Positions 33,152 through 44,505 of a DNA stretch of 64,000 nucleotides are shown here, in pieces. Position 1 is the stretch's first letter. Each line of letters starts with the position of its first letter. The position numbers and the translations under genes were made by a program. Under the pieces are notes generated by a model. That model was not told where the DNA came from and made no database searches. It worked only from the letters and a program-made list of their open reading frames with translations. The DNA comes from Leucocoprinus leucothites (lineage: Eukaryota > Basidiomycota > Agaricomycetes > Agaricales > Agaricaceae), in contig JAACJO010000008.1 of assembly GCA_013368445.1 (NCBI GenBank), positions 372,001 to 436,000 on the forward strand, written 5' to 3'.

Positions 33152-35125
33152 ATGTCAACAAGCCCAACGAATCTACCCGATGATGGTAACATCCGGAGAG
33201 TGAGATCCATGGGTGATATGCCCCAGCAGCCGACTCCTTCTGCTCTACCCGCTCGACGAACGACGCATTCGGGGCCATTACCAGACCCGTTCAATCCTCG
33301 CCCGATTACCCAAGTAGAGGACACCCCCTTCTTCGAACAAGCACGGAACCTGAACGTGAATCATCTGGATAGAACTTTGGCTTATTTCGGCCTCGGAAGA
33401 CTGGCAATACAGCCAAGAAAAGCGTATGTAGTATTGTTGTGGAGTATAATCTGGTCGATTGCACAGGTACGTGTGATAAGCGAGGCAGAAGAGGCAGTAT
33501 TTTGACGGACTTATTGTCTAGATCACTGTGATAGTGACGTTGGTCGCGCTTTCTGGAACCGTCTTCAAGGACCCGACAGGGCAGTCAAGCGAGTGGTCCG
33601 CTTGCGACAGACCTCTGGGAGTATGGGCTTGCCTGTGGATTGTGAGGGCAATAGTATCGACGGCCTTGTCATACTGGGAATATTTGAGGGAACTTGAAGC
33701 GTACGTCGCCTGTCAGCTCTCCACTGACAATCCATTCATCGGATCTTCCATTAGGATGGAACACTTCATCTCTGGTGCCCCTGTATTGATCAGAAGGGGA
33801 AATAGAACTTCTACTATTCCTCGTTCCAATGAACAGAGACGGCATCAACCGATCCGCCAACAAGGCATAGTTGTACCTTTCGCAAATGCCGCGTATACAC
33901 GGTATGCACCACAAGCGCTCCATTTTACTTGTTACTTAACATACCTAGGCTTTCTGTCCTTTCTTCCCTAATAACACTGAGCTGGTTTCTTACTGCCCAT
34001 ATCCTGGAATATACGTCAATAAACACCTGTCGGGAAACCTCACCACATCTCTGGTGGCTTGTGTTTGGTATACTCTGCATCATGTACCTAATGGTCTTTG
34101 AAGTTGTCATCATCGGCTTCATTGTGTTGGTCATCACTCCTATCGTATTTGTAGGTTATCTGATTTTTTGCTCGGTCTGTTTTGACTTAACAATTCTTTT
34201 AGGTCTTCTGGAACATTCTCCTCATTTGCCTGGGTAGACACCCGATACAAAACCCACACATCATCAAACCAGATATTGAGAAAATTCCCAAAGCACTCGT
34301 TGAAAAGATCCCCTTGGTGATGTATATTCCACCACCCCCCGAAGGCTCCGACCTCAAGCCGACGTCGCCTAAAATCATCTCTAACCCACACACATATCCC
34401 CCTGGCGCGGTTACGAAGCCTGTTACTAAACCTAAACCACGGTTTAGGTTCCTCAAGAGCAGATCAAAAGCAAAGGGTATTGCTACGGCTCCTGGCAAGC
34501 TACCTCCCGATGTCGAGAAGGCTTCAGGAAGCGGACAGCCCATGACGTGGAGTGATTACTGGGAGGACAGTGATTATCCGTTTGTGGTGCTTGAAGGAAA
34601 TCGGGCAGCATGTGCAATCTGCCTAATGGATTTTGAAGAGCCGAAGAGGAAGCCTGGCTTGGAACATCCCCTCTCTCCAGAGAAGGAACCTATGACCGAA
34701 CCCGTTGTGCCCGAACCCACTGTTGTAGAAGCTGAGAGAACCCCGGAAAGCGACCAACCCACCCAGGAAGAACAGAAGAAGGCATCCACCGATGGACCCG
34801 TGGAAGAAACACAAGATGCTTCAAACACTGGCATCACCTTAGAGGCGCGGGGAACAGGCTCGGGTGGACTTCAGCTTGAGGATGCAGGTATAGAGGCACA
34901 GCCTTTGAGATTGTTAACCTGCGGACATGTGTTCCATGTATGTAATCTTTTCTTGCGTAACTCACTCACAGCAGTAACTTGATGTTTCTGCAGAAAACAT
35001 GTCTAGACCCGTGGTTAACCGATGTATCTGGTCGCTGCCCAGTGTGCCAGCGGCCGGTTGAAATTCCAGGCCAGAGGCCGAAGAAACCCCGAGACAGGAT
35101 TCCAATTTCGACTACGGGACCATAA
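33152..35125 (+). CDS. Membrane RING-H2 E3 ubiquitin ligase with split RING
   Basis: Six exons: 33152-33466, 33522-33700, 33755-33901, 33949-34150, 34203-34937, 34994-35125; 569 codons. A disordered N-tail of about 85 residues precedes four hydrophobic segments (around VVLLWSIIWSIAQ, WACLWIVRAIVS, LSSLITLSWFL, and FEVVIIGFIVLV), so an endomembrane protein is likely. The C-terminal RING-H2 begins CAIC, and its later ligands are in CGHVFH, KTCLDPWL and CPVC. Between the second and third metal ligands lie 99 residues, Pro/Glu/Thr-rich; the usual RING range is 9-39. The last intron splits the RING exactly after the CGHVFH histidine. The E3 role is inferred from the domain; the substrate is unknown. 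The insertion may be a regulatory or PEST-like loop. Confidence 0.85.
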
Positions 35126-35985
35126 TACCACATTCGAGGCAGGTTAGACTCTGTTTCTGGCAAAATGCTAATGGCACAAGGCGTTGCGATATTCATCGCT
35201 AGACCTTTTTGTATTCACTTGTATAACTAGTTACCTTGCTTTCCGTATACCGACCTTCACTCACTATTAATTTCCCCATGTCTACATCGTAACATTCACT
35301 GACGGTAGGAGCACGCATTATTCTGAAGTCCTTTCTTGATGTATCAATAATCAATAGTTTTCGGCAACTACGCAATCAATAGCAGTCGATAATTGCACAG
35401 TTTTTTCATTTTAAGCGGCACTCTTGGAAGCACCAATCTGGACTGGTCATTCATGGAGAACCAGGGGCGGGTGGTCAGTTTCCATGATCTGACCACCCTC
35501 AGCGTATTTTATATGGGAGCTCGGATTTGTGGGTCCGTGTCGCCCGAAAGGAGCGTCCTACACAGAAGCTGCAAGACTCAAACGCGGTAGTCGCGCATAT
35601 ATGAATTGGCTCATTCCACGGAGGTGAGGCTGTGATGAACCTGAATGTGAAACGGCAAGTGAGGTCTTATGGCCTGAACTAGGTCTTCAAGAATTTCGGT
35701 ACTCGTAATAATTGTCATATTACGGCCAGTGATCATCAAAAGGCTGATGAAGAGTAAATCTATTACATAGCATCCACTCGGAACGCGATTCCAAGAAGAA
35801 ATGGAATAGTGTGGAACAGTAGAGCCATATGGCGTGGACAATCACCCTGGGGTACGTTACCACCGTCAACGCTATTCTCTCTTCAAACGACCTGTATATT
35901 GTCCACCCACAGAAGTCTATCCACTCCCTGGAAAACGCGAACATTCGAAAATACAAGTGCGATCGCATTCCTATACCTGACTGAA
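35126..35985. other. Convergent intergenic region, RING / F-box
   Basis: 860 bp between convergent stop codons. Frames of 60-112 codons exist on both strands (for example 35720-36058 minus, overlapping the F-box 3' end) but none has motif or splice support. No repeat recognised. Confidence 0.5.
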
Positions 35986-37490
35986 TCACCCGACGACAAC
36001 GGGAAATGACGAAAGTCGAGTTGCTCGAGACCCCACTCGCTGAAATATTGTGCTGCACCCAGCGTTTCCTCCTAAAAAGATCAGGTTGTTAGCCTGAGGA
36101 ATGTCGGAAAGGAGTATGAACGGATCGCCTACATTTAATCCAGAGGGTTCAGCTCCACTTATCTTGGGGTCAATCGAATGGACGGACAGTCGTCGAAGTC
36201 GAGGAAGTCCTTTGGCCAGGATTTTGAGCCCCGCAAGGTCCAACTCGGCTTTGGGAATGAATAATTCCTTGAGTTGAGGTGCGCCATCGGAAGATTGAAG
36301 GTGGTGGATTAGTCTCCCTAAATCTCCGGGCGTTGATATCGGTTTAGAAAGAATTATACGTTCTAGCTGGAGAGCGAAAATGAATCTGGTGCAGTGACAT
36401 GCAGAATCCAATAAAAGACGAACCGAATTGGTGGACTTAGGCAATAGCAGATCGAGTGACGGGCCGCGCTCAACTGGACTGATATCAGTGAACAGCTGGA
36501 ATTCTATGAGTGCAGGCATGGGGATCGACCAGAAGACCTGTTTTATCCAGTTATGTGAAGCCGAGATTGAAGCAGTGGTATCCCGACTATGTCTTTCAGA
36601 TATGAGCCGCGGTAAGAGAATGATTTTCAGGTGTTTGAGTTTGGTCGAATGCCGCTGAAGAAAACGCAAGGCGCCATCCCATGTGGAGGATCGATCCGAT
36701 GAGATTTGAATTGACAGTGTTTCAAGGAGCGGAAATGTGGGAAGGTGACTAAAGCATGCGTCTCCAATTTGAGGGTCATCTTGAGGCGTTGAGATGGAAA
36801 AGGTGGTGATTAGGTGAGCGTGTGTGGTGAGGAAAGGGTGGATGTGTTCTCGAAGCGAAGTATCTAGTTTCTGTGGATCGACACCGAAACCGTGGGCTTT
36901 GCTGAGATCCAAGGTAAATTTATTGAGGCGGGGAAGGTAGATACGTGGAGAGTCGCTGAGTGATGGTAGTTGGATTTCTTGACCTTCTCTCAGCAATTCC
37001 AGGTAGCTCCTAAGTGCCACTTCTAGGTCCTCTGGCTCAGCTGCCCCCCGGTGATAGTCAAAATATTGGACCTTGAAGCGAATTTTGACAGTTTTGACTA
37101 CTTCTGACCTGCGAGGATCCCTGTCTTCGGGTTTACCAGGTTGGCGAGTCAAAGCCAAGGTCGGGCTACGTACCGCAGAATGGAAAGATTCCGTTGGGTC
37201 AGGTGCTCATCTTGGTACTGGGTTTTCGCAAACCCTTTGAGGTATGGCACCGGATTAAACAGAACAATGTCTTGATACCTTTTCTGAATATAATGATCCA
37301 AAAAGAGGCGATTGACACGGTATAGTCTGGTTTTTGCCCATTCATCTGGAAGAGGAAGGTAGGAGATGATACGAAGCCAGATCTCGACTGGAAGTAATGG
37401 AAGGACCGGTCGCTCCGTTTGTCGGGTTTTTCTCCAGCGTCTGAGCCAGGATGGTGAGATGGATAGTCTTCTGTTCATAGTTGGGGACAT
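35986..37490 (-). CDS. F-box domain protein, frameshifted
   Basis: Likely substrate receptor of an SCF ubiquitin ligase. It starts with a basic tail (RRLSISPSWLRRWRK), then a typical F-box: LPLLPVEIWLRIISYL (residues about 29-44), and a helical region (VNRLFLDHYIQKRYQDIVLF). The C-terminal part of about 390 residues has irregular leucine-rich repeats (LLETLSIQISS, LKHLKIILLP, LPRLRRLSVHS), the usual substrate-binding architecture in basidiomycetes. The two parts are in different frames: the first hits a stop at 37149 while the second enters at about 37158. One missing base in the short G/C run at 37155-37156 would join them to about 501 aa; the total length is one base short of a multiple of three. 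I found no in-phase intron to explain it. Confidence 0.75.
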
Positions 37491-38149
37491 GAGATGTTAA
37501 TCAGTGTATGACCACTCCTTGATATATAGATACTGTATTCAGCTTGGCTGAGTGCCATCACACTGCCAACAGCATCGCTCGGAGAGTGCTCCATGATCCC
37601 ATATAAATACATACTGTATAGTACGTAGTTCTTCTGTCTTGCATCACACTTATTAGAGTAATCAAAAGGGGCTTCGAAACGCACTAATTCCCAGCTGAAA
37701 CACATTCGATGGTGAGGGCCTAACGAGACGCCTTCACGGCATTGGGCAAGCACCTGTTCAATTGATGGAGATGGTTAGGTTCTCGATGTCTCGGTCACTA
37801 CGAGAAGATGCGCCGCCAGTCGACTTGCACAATGTAGTGCCCGGCGATTGCAGCTCACCGTATGTCCAGTGAAGCGATGCCGCCCAAGCCTCAAACGTCG
37901 CCTGCGTCAGAGCACTACTTGGGGACCACGAAGCGTACATGCAGACTCAGACTCGGAACTCTCAAGTTGGTCGATGGTGTCTGGGGATGGAGTGTGGGAA
38001 AAAACAAGCCAACCGGAGAACGAGGTACGATTGATCGAGCGTGAATTGTCGCCGAGGCCATTGGTTGACGTCGCCCTCCCAAGTTCTTATTTATTCCTCA
38101 CTCCTCCGAGTCCTGTCTTGTTATCTAGCCAGCTTGAATCACTCTACAA
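37491..38149. promoter_or_regulatory. Divergent region, F-box / ferrochelatase
   Basis: 659 bp between divergent starts. Frames on both strands of 60-113 codons look random. No motif recognised. Confidence 0.45.
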
Positions 38150-39592
38150 ATGGCATTACCAAGGCTATCTGCTCTCACTCGTTCGCTGACAAGGTCCATG
38201 GCGTCTGTCCAGAGCCCCTCGACCTCGGGCCAGAGGTCTGTCGAGTGTTCTCTCTCTTGGTGTCTTGTGTTATTCACATAAAATCAGCCCTACAGGTATG
38301 TTGTTAGCTCCGTTAAGAAACACCAATATCTTAATACTTGGTAGCCATTGTCATGCTGAACATGGGAGGGCCATCAACTGTAAGTTCCATCTTACTCTTC
38401 TTGCTTAGTTGAATTAGCTAGAGTTTCGGAACAGGTTCCAGAAACACGGGACTTCCTAACAAACCTCTTCTCGGATGGGGACCTCATTCCTCTACCTTTC
38501 CAACGTGTGCTGGCGCCAATCATTGCTCGACGACGAACACCCCAGATCGAGAAACAATACGAGGATATTGGTGGAGGTTCTCCAATTTTACATTATACTC
38601 AGCTTCAGGGTGATGCAATGGCCAAGCTTCTCGATGAACTCCACCCCGAGACTGCACCTCACAAAGCCTACGTTGCATTCCGATATGCACGGCCACTCAC
38701 CGAGCAAACCGCTCGCGAACTCAAAGCTGATGGCGTCAAACGCGCAGTCGCCTTCACACAATATCCCCAATATAGTTGTAGCACCACAGGAAGCAGTTTA
38801 AACGAGCTATTTAGAAGAGGGAAGGCCGGTGAAATGGGTGATATAGAGTGGAGTGTTATTGACCGTTGGGGGACCCATCCGGGATTTGTTGAGGTATGCC
38901 ATATGTCTATCATTGGGTCCGGCTTATGAATGATTAATTTTTGATCTCTTCCAGGCTGTGGCACAAAATGTTGAAGCTGCCTTAGCAAAGTTCCCAGAAG
39001 CGACACGCTCGGACACTGTGTTATTATTCTCGGCTCACTCCCTACCCATGTCTGTGGTAAACCGAGGAGATCCATACATCCTGGAGGTCTCCGCCTCCGT
39101 CGCCGCCGTAATGGAACGCCTAGGTCATTCTAACCCATACCGTCTCGTATGGCAGTCGCAAGTTGGCCCCTCAGCCTGGATGGGGATGCAAACAAACGAA
39201 GCAATCAAAGGCTTAGCCCGTCTCGGCAAGAAGCAGGTTGTGCTGATACCAATAGCATTCACGAGTGACCATATCGAGACACTCTATGAACTCGACCTAG
39301 AGTACGTGAAAGAGGCGAGAGAGGTTCGTATCCTCCCTTCTACATCAGTCTAGCCCTTGTACTTACGCTTTCTGATGCAAACTCTCAGCTCGGAATGGAG
39401 GTTCAGAGAGCCGATTCGCTCAACGATTCACCAGTGTTCATCCGCGCGCTTGCGGACATCACTGCACAACATTTACGGGAGTGCCAAGTTGGAAAGGGGG
39501 GGACAAGTACGCAAATGCAACTCCGGTGTCCCGGATGCAAAAACGCGACATGTGGACATCAGAAGAGTTGGTTTGCTCAGGGCGGGCGGTAG
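38150..39592 (+). CDS. HEM15: Ferrochelatase, mitochondrial, [2Fe-2S] type
   Basis: Inserts Fe2+ into protoporphyrin IX, the last step of heme synthesis, on the matrix side of the inner mitochondrial membrane. Exons: 38150-38235, 38288-38295 (8 nt), 38345-38379, 38435-38893, 38955-39323, 39389-39592; 386 codons. An Arg/Ser-rich presequence ([16 protein letters not shown]) fits import. Core motifs: [24 protein letters not shown], the catalytic [19 protein letters not shown] and [16 protein letters not shown]. The C-terminal extension carries CPGC-x4-C, which matches the spacing of the animal ferrochelatase cluster ligands, so a [2Fe-2S] cluster is inferred. ERG8 starts 210 bp downstream on the same strand. 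The frame is intact. Confidence 0.95.
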
Positions 39593-39802
39593 AATTTTGG
39601 TTTCTATGTAGATGAGACACTTTTGGTATATACTTAAAAGTCTAATCTTGGTTGGCATTGTGGGACCGAGGGACGGAGGAAGTGTCCGATGGATCGCGTC
39701 TGGGCGAATGAGAGATTGTCGACCGCGGTGTGTAGCAGTAGTGCCCGATTTAGCAGAGGCCCAAACTTATAAGCTACCGTCCATTCTTTACCGTACCCCA
39801 TC

Positions 39803-41804
39803 ATGCCTTCCTCTACCACCGTCTCTTCTCCTGGAAAAGTCCTCGTCGCAGGAGGCTATCTCGTTCTCGACCCTGCCTACTCTGGCACAGTAATTTCTAC
39901 CTCATCGCGGTTTTACACCGTCGTCCAGACCGATGCCAGTGCAGGTCCAAACACAATACGAGTCCGTTCACCGCAATTTAATGGTGCTATATGGAATTAC
40001 ATCGTGAAAACCGATGCCGAGGTCGTTGTTGAGCCTGGACTGAAGAAGTGGGTGGTGCTACGGTCACTCGAATACACAACAAAGGGGCTAATCAGGGGCG
40101 ATATGTTTTCTTCAGTCTCACCAAAAACAAGTTTGTTCAACTTGCCATTGAGAAGACAGTCAAGCTAGGCATTGAAGTCAGAGGCGCAACCGCGATCCAA
40201 GAGTCGATTTCAAGCGGACTTGATATTGTTATTGTCGGAGACAACGATTTCTACTCTCAACGCGCAACAGTGAGTTGGATTTGCCACCTCATCCACCCTT
40301 TGCGCTCCTCCTTCGTCGTTCTGATCGGAAGTAACACAGCTCGAATCTCTCAACCTTCCCCGAACGCTTGGTTCTTTGAAAACAATAAAACCGTTCGTTA
40401 CCACAGGGGTTAACCTTTCTGATGTCCACAAGACCGGTTTAGGTTCATCAGCAGCACTTATAACATCACTTGTCTCCGCACTCCTCGTTCAGCTCTCTAT
40501 TCTTCCGGCATCAGCGCTCTCGGGAGAACAGGAAGAAGAAACGGGCAAAAGTAGCAACAGAACCAGAAATGCAGGAGAAGGCAAAAGGCTCGCACACAAC
40601 CTCGCCCAGTATGTGCATTGTCTGGCTCAAGGCAAGGTCGGGAGTGGATTTGATGTTTCTGCTGCTGTGTTTGGGAGTCACCTGTACACGAGATTCGAGC
40701 CGGAGGTCCTGAGACCTCTTGTGGATGATGCAACAGTGCGTGTAGTACTCATCGGCGATTTGGTTCTTTTCCGATCTTTCTCATGTTCTATTTTATCACT
40801 TTTTCATAGGCCAAGCACCAAGCTCTTGTACCGGTCCTGTCTCCGGCCAATCCATCATGGAACTACAGCGTCGAGCCATTCAGCCTTCCGCCTTTAACGC
40901 GAATCATGCTGGCTGATGTCGATGCCGGGAGTGATACTCCGTCATTGGTTGGCAAAGTTCTCAAATGGAGGAAAGAGAACAGCGTTGAAGGTGACTTCTT
41001 TCTCTCTCATAGCTAATGAAATTACAGCTTCTGACCTATATCTGTATCTAGCTGATACACTATGGCGGGAGATTGACCAGCTGAACCAGTCACTTGCCCA
41101 AACACTGCTCCATATCACCAAACTGCATACCAATGATCCCGTCAACTACGGTGCAGCTGTAAAGTATCTTTCCTCGCTCCAACCCATCCAGGTACGGAAT
41201 CCACTGCACTTTAGTTCTACCTGACTATAATGTCTAACTCGGGGTGCTTCCTTTCTGCAGTGGGTAGCTAACCCCTGGCAACCACCCTCGGAAATACCTA
41301 TCGTTGAAGCTTTCTATGACGCTCACCGCATCTCCCAGGTGTGTACCACCCAGTTGTCCGTCGTGCGTAAATTTAAATGTTCGAACACCTACTTTTCTAG
41401 GCCGTCCGCGCCAAAATGAGGCAGATGGGCGTCTTGGCTGGTGTTCCAATTGAACCACCTGAACAAACCAAACTCCTTGATACATGTGTATCCCAAGCTG
41501 GGATCATAGGAGGTGGAGTCCCAGGAGGTACGTTGACTTCCTTCATAACCGAGTTTGTGTCCTGATCTGGTTATTACAAACAGCCGGAGGTTATGACGCC
41601 ATTTGGTTACTCGTCTGCGACCCAGTTGATTGCTCCCCGGATCAACGACCCACTGAACGGATTGAGCACGTCTGGAGTAACTACAAAGGGCTCAATGTGT
41701 CCCCTCTTCTCGCCTCGGAGAGCACGGCTTGCGGTACTCGGTTGGAGAACCTTGAGGATGTACCGGGGCTGAAAGATGCGGTTGCGATTACCTCGGCTCA
41801 ATGA
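39803..41804 (+). CDS. ERG8: Phosphomevalonate kinase, frameshifted
   Basis: GHMP-superfamily kinase converting mevalonate-5-phosphate to the diphosphate in sterol/isoprenoid synthesis; an essential gene in yeast. Exons: 39803-40269, 40340-40735, 40810-40990, 41052-41191, 41261-41338, 41401-41527, 41584-41804; about 536 aa if the frame is mended. Motifs: N-terminal SSPGKVLVAGGYLVLD, DIVIVGDNDFYSQR, the ATP-binding HKTGLGSSAALITS, KVGSGFDVSAA, and the C-terminal GAGGYDAIWLLV-type block (here PGAGGYDAIW). Exon 1 changes frame at 40049-40052 between VVEPGLKKW and GATVTRIHNK: one G missing from a GGG run restores it, and the coding sum is one base short. Because the enzyme is essential, an assembly error is more likely than a true mutation. 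Confidence 0.9.
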
Positions 41805-42104
41805 GGTGTTTTTGTGTTTACGTCTCTTGTTATCGCTAATCTGCTTGCTCGTGTGTCTTGTTCAATGCTCTTTTGTTAACTGATTTATGGCTTGGAACGT
41901 ATCTTTAGATGTATCTGGTGCCTTAATATCTGTACATATACCAACTCGCACACTCAGTTGACGTCCTCCAACTTCACTAGGCCTCGTCAGCGAGATTTTT
42001 AGAAAGAAACACCATCCATAATACTGTGAGATATACATGTAATGTGGTATTATATAAATATATATATGTACGCACATACTACTAGGGCCCAGCTGTATCG
42101 TCAT
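41805..42104. other. Convergent intergenic region with AT-rich tract, ERG8 / AVT
   Basis: 300 bp between convergent stops. It contains a TA-rich simple tract at about 42050-42069 that may help 3' end formation for one or both genes. Nothing else seen. Confidence 0.5.
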
Positions 42105-44304
42105 CTAGCCTGGGCAAATTTTAGCTGACCCTTCTGCCGTCCACGACTTTCCGAGGGCAATGTATAATGAGATGACCATAGCCACAACACCGAATGAAAC
42201 ACACGCCACAGCTGGCAATTTCGCGCGATGATGCCATGGAAGAGATCGATCGCTGAGTTTGAAGTAACATGCAGCTGGGAAAATGTATGCTAAAGCCGTG
42301 GCGGAAACGCCGCCTGTAATTTCAAGCATAACACCGAGGTCACAGGTTACGAGAGATACTGAGGCATGTGGTGTAAGAGTTGGCGTAGAGGGATAACTGG
42401 AAAGCTTGGCTTACCGAACATGGATGAGAAAAGGATTACAGATGTAAAGAAAAGGTGGCGTTGCATGTTGAAAGTTTCATGCGAGAAAAAGAATTGCTCG
42501 ATGACCTGGTCAATACTGTGAGCACATTGATACCGGAAGTAGCTGCAGTCTACATACCTCTCTGCAGACAAATAACTCCAAGGGTAACGTAGTAAACATA
42601 TTCATGCCAAAGGCGAAGCGAGCAACGTTGATCAGAGTGTCATCCTGTTAATAATCCGGTTCAGGTCCATCTCTCTCACAAGAGTAGATGAGGTTTCACA
42701 CCTCAGGGAAATTATTCAAGATATTCCCTTGCGTCTTATCCGTAAACACGAGATAAGCAGACACAGCAAGTGTCATACACGAGATCAACGATAAAAACGT
42801 CGATACATGCGTCACTTTGGCAAAGCGATCAAGCGTAGGAGTCCGTAGACTTCCGTAGATCAACAATGAATTATGGTGACAGACTTTGATTCAACGCACA
42901 TGGAATCAATATAAGCTTCGCGCTCTTCCAGTTAAAACTCATAAAACCACTCACCAAAGGCAAAGCTGATAACACCAATAGCCTGGAAGATTCCGGGGCC
43001 CAGGATGCTCCACTTTTGCGATGGATCGCCTTTGAAGCCACTGGGTACGTGTGGGCCTTCAATGAGAACCGAGATTACAATTATGAACATGCCAATTAAT
43101 GCAAGTCCAGAGGCGCGTGCGAGTTTATGGATATCGCGATAGAGCGAGAGCGGGAAGGAGATGCATACTGTACATAGAACGATGACGAACTGGCGGTTGG
43201 TGAATAAACTTAGGACGGGTATCGTTGGAAGGGTGGGGAATAAAGACCGCATGACGTGCGGTAGGGTATCGCCGATAATAATGCCAAATGCGCACATGCC
43301 TAAAAGTAGAGCAATTTGAATATAGGGTTGGTTTGTTTAGTGATTTGGAAATTTGACTAACCTCCAAACGCGAATGCAAACTGGAAGAATGAGACGGCTG
43401 CTCGGCCACTTGAACCAAAGCAATCATTCATAATTTCGATATATGAGTGCCTCCCGCTCAGTTTTGCATTAATCACGATGAGACGGATGGTCCAATCCGT
43501 GACCACGCAGAGAACTATGAGAAGGAACAGGCCCGTGAAGAAACCAGCCTGGCGGACAGCGTATGGAAGTCCTGGTATGATTTAGGGTATCTATGAGAGC
43601 TGTAGATGTGTTTGTTGCAAAGGGCTCTCACCAATAATGCCTAACGCGAGGTCAGAAACACGGTCATATAAAATGCAAGTTGTCCTAACCCACCTGCACC
43701 CAGGATGGAGTTGGCCATATTGGCTATAGAGTCAAACATCCCGCCCCCAGCGGTCCTCTTGGCAGCAAGTTCATCCAGGTCGAGTGCATCTTCGCCTATC
43801 ACTGCGTGTCCGTTTGAGGACGAAAGAGGGATTGCAGAGTCGGTACTACGCCGAGATGCTGATGATTCAAAGAGGCCCACGAGCAGTGGCATGGACTGGT
43901 CGCCATTACGTCTGCTTCGAGGAGATGCATTTTCGAGCTGTCGAAGAGTCTCGTCGTCGAGATCGTCTGAGTCTAGCTCATATTCTGCATGGAATGGGAG
44001 TCAGCAGCTGTAGGAATACGTGGAGCACAAGGCAATTGAACACGTACACACCTGCTTCGCGACTCGAGTATGTAGACCTCAACGGAGGCGCAATAACCTG
44101 TACGTTGTCTTCGAAGCGTACGGTGTGTCCACCGCGTTGATTTTCAGTGTTTTTGTTCACGACGCTGGTTGGTTCGTAGTCGTCGTCATCGACGGCGAAG
44201 ACGGTCTGTGGGTTTTCCGGAGAGCGCGAACGACTACGAAGGAGAGGCTGGGCGAGTTCAGAGTCGGGAGCAATATTTTGTCTGTTGGAGGGATGGTGGA
44301 ACAT
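42105..44304 (-). CDS. Amino-acid transporter, AVT/SLC38 type (vacuolar)
   Basis: AAAP-family symporter; fungal AVT relatives move neutral or acidic amino acids across the vacuolar membrane. Exons on minus: 44052-44304, 43694-43984, 43632-43640 (9 nt), 43362-43571, 42955-43299, 42702-42883, 42558-42644, 42415-42505, 42105-42358; 573 codons. A long hydrophilic N-tail of about 180 residues (Ser/Arg- and Asp/Glu-rich) precedes the first TM, whose signature NSILGAGIIGLPYAVRQAGF is assembled across the 9-nt exon. About 11 TMs follow with FGIIIGDTLPH, SLYRDIHKLA, GVISFAFVCHHNSLLIY and GGVSATALAYIFPA. The phases fit throughout. The long acidic tail favours the AVT3-7 group over plasma-membrane permeases. 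It shares a short divergent promoter with the PL14 gene. Confidence 0.92.
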
Positions 44305-44505
44305 GAGTCGCGGTGCATTAGCTGGGTGACAAGAACAAGAGTGTAGAAGCTTAAAGGCGTGGCTGTGATCATTTATTCTCATGACACTTAATATTCATAC
44401 TCAGGGTTGGCCAACAGCGCCTCCTCCTCCTCTTCCCCTTGGGCTGGCCCAATCTCAACCACCTTGCTCCATCCATACCCGTGTTCCACCCTAGTCCCAG
44501 TCGCA
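44305..44505. promoter_or_regulatory. Divergent promoter, AVT transporter / PL14 protein
   Basis: 201 bp between divergent start codons; CT-rich near 44410-44450. No defined motif. Shared control is inferred from distance only. Confidence 0.45.

Noticed and set aside
37475..37753. 92-codon minus-strand ORF upstream of the F-box gene
   Set aside because: No similarity, overlaps the F-box start and continues into unstructured sequence.
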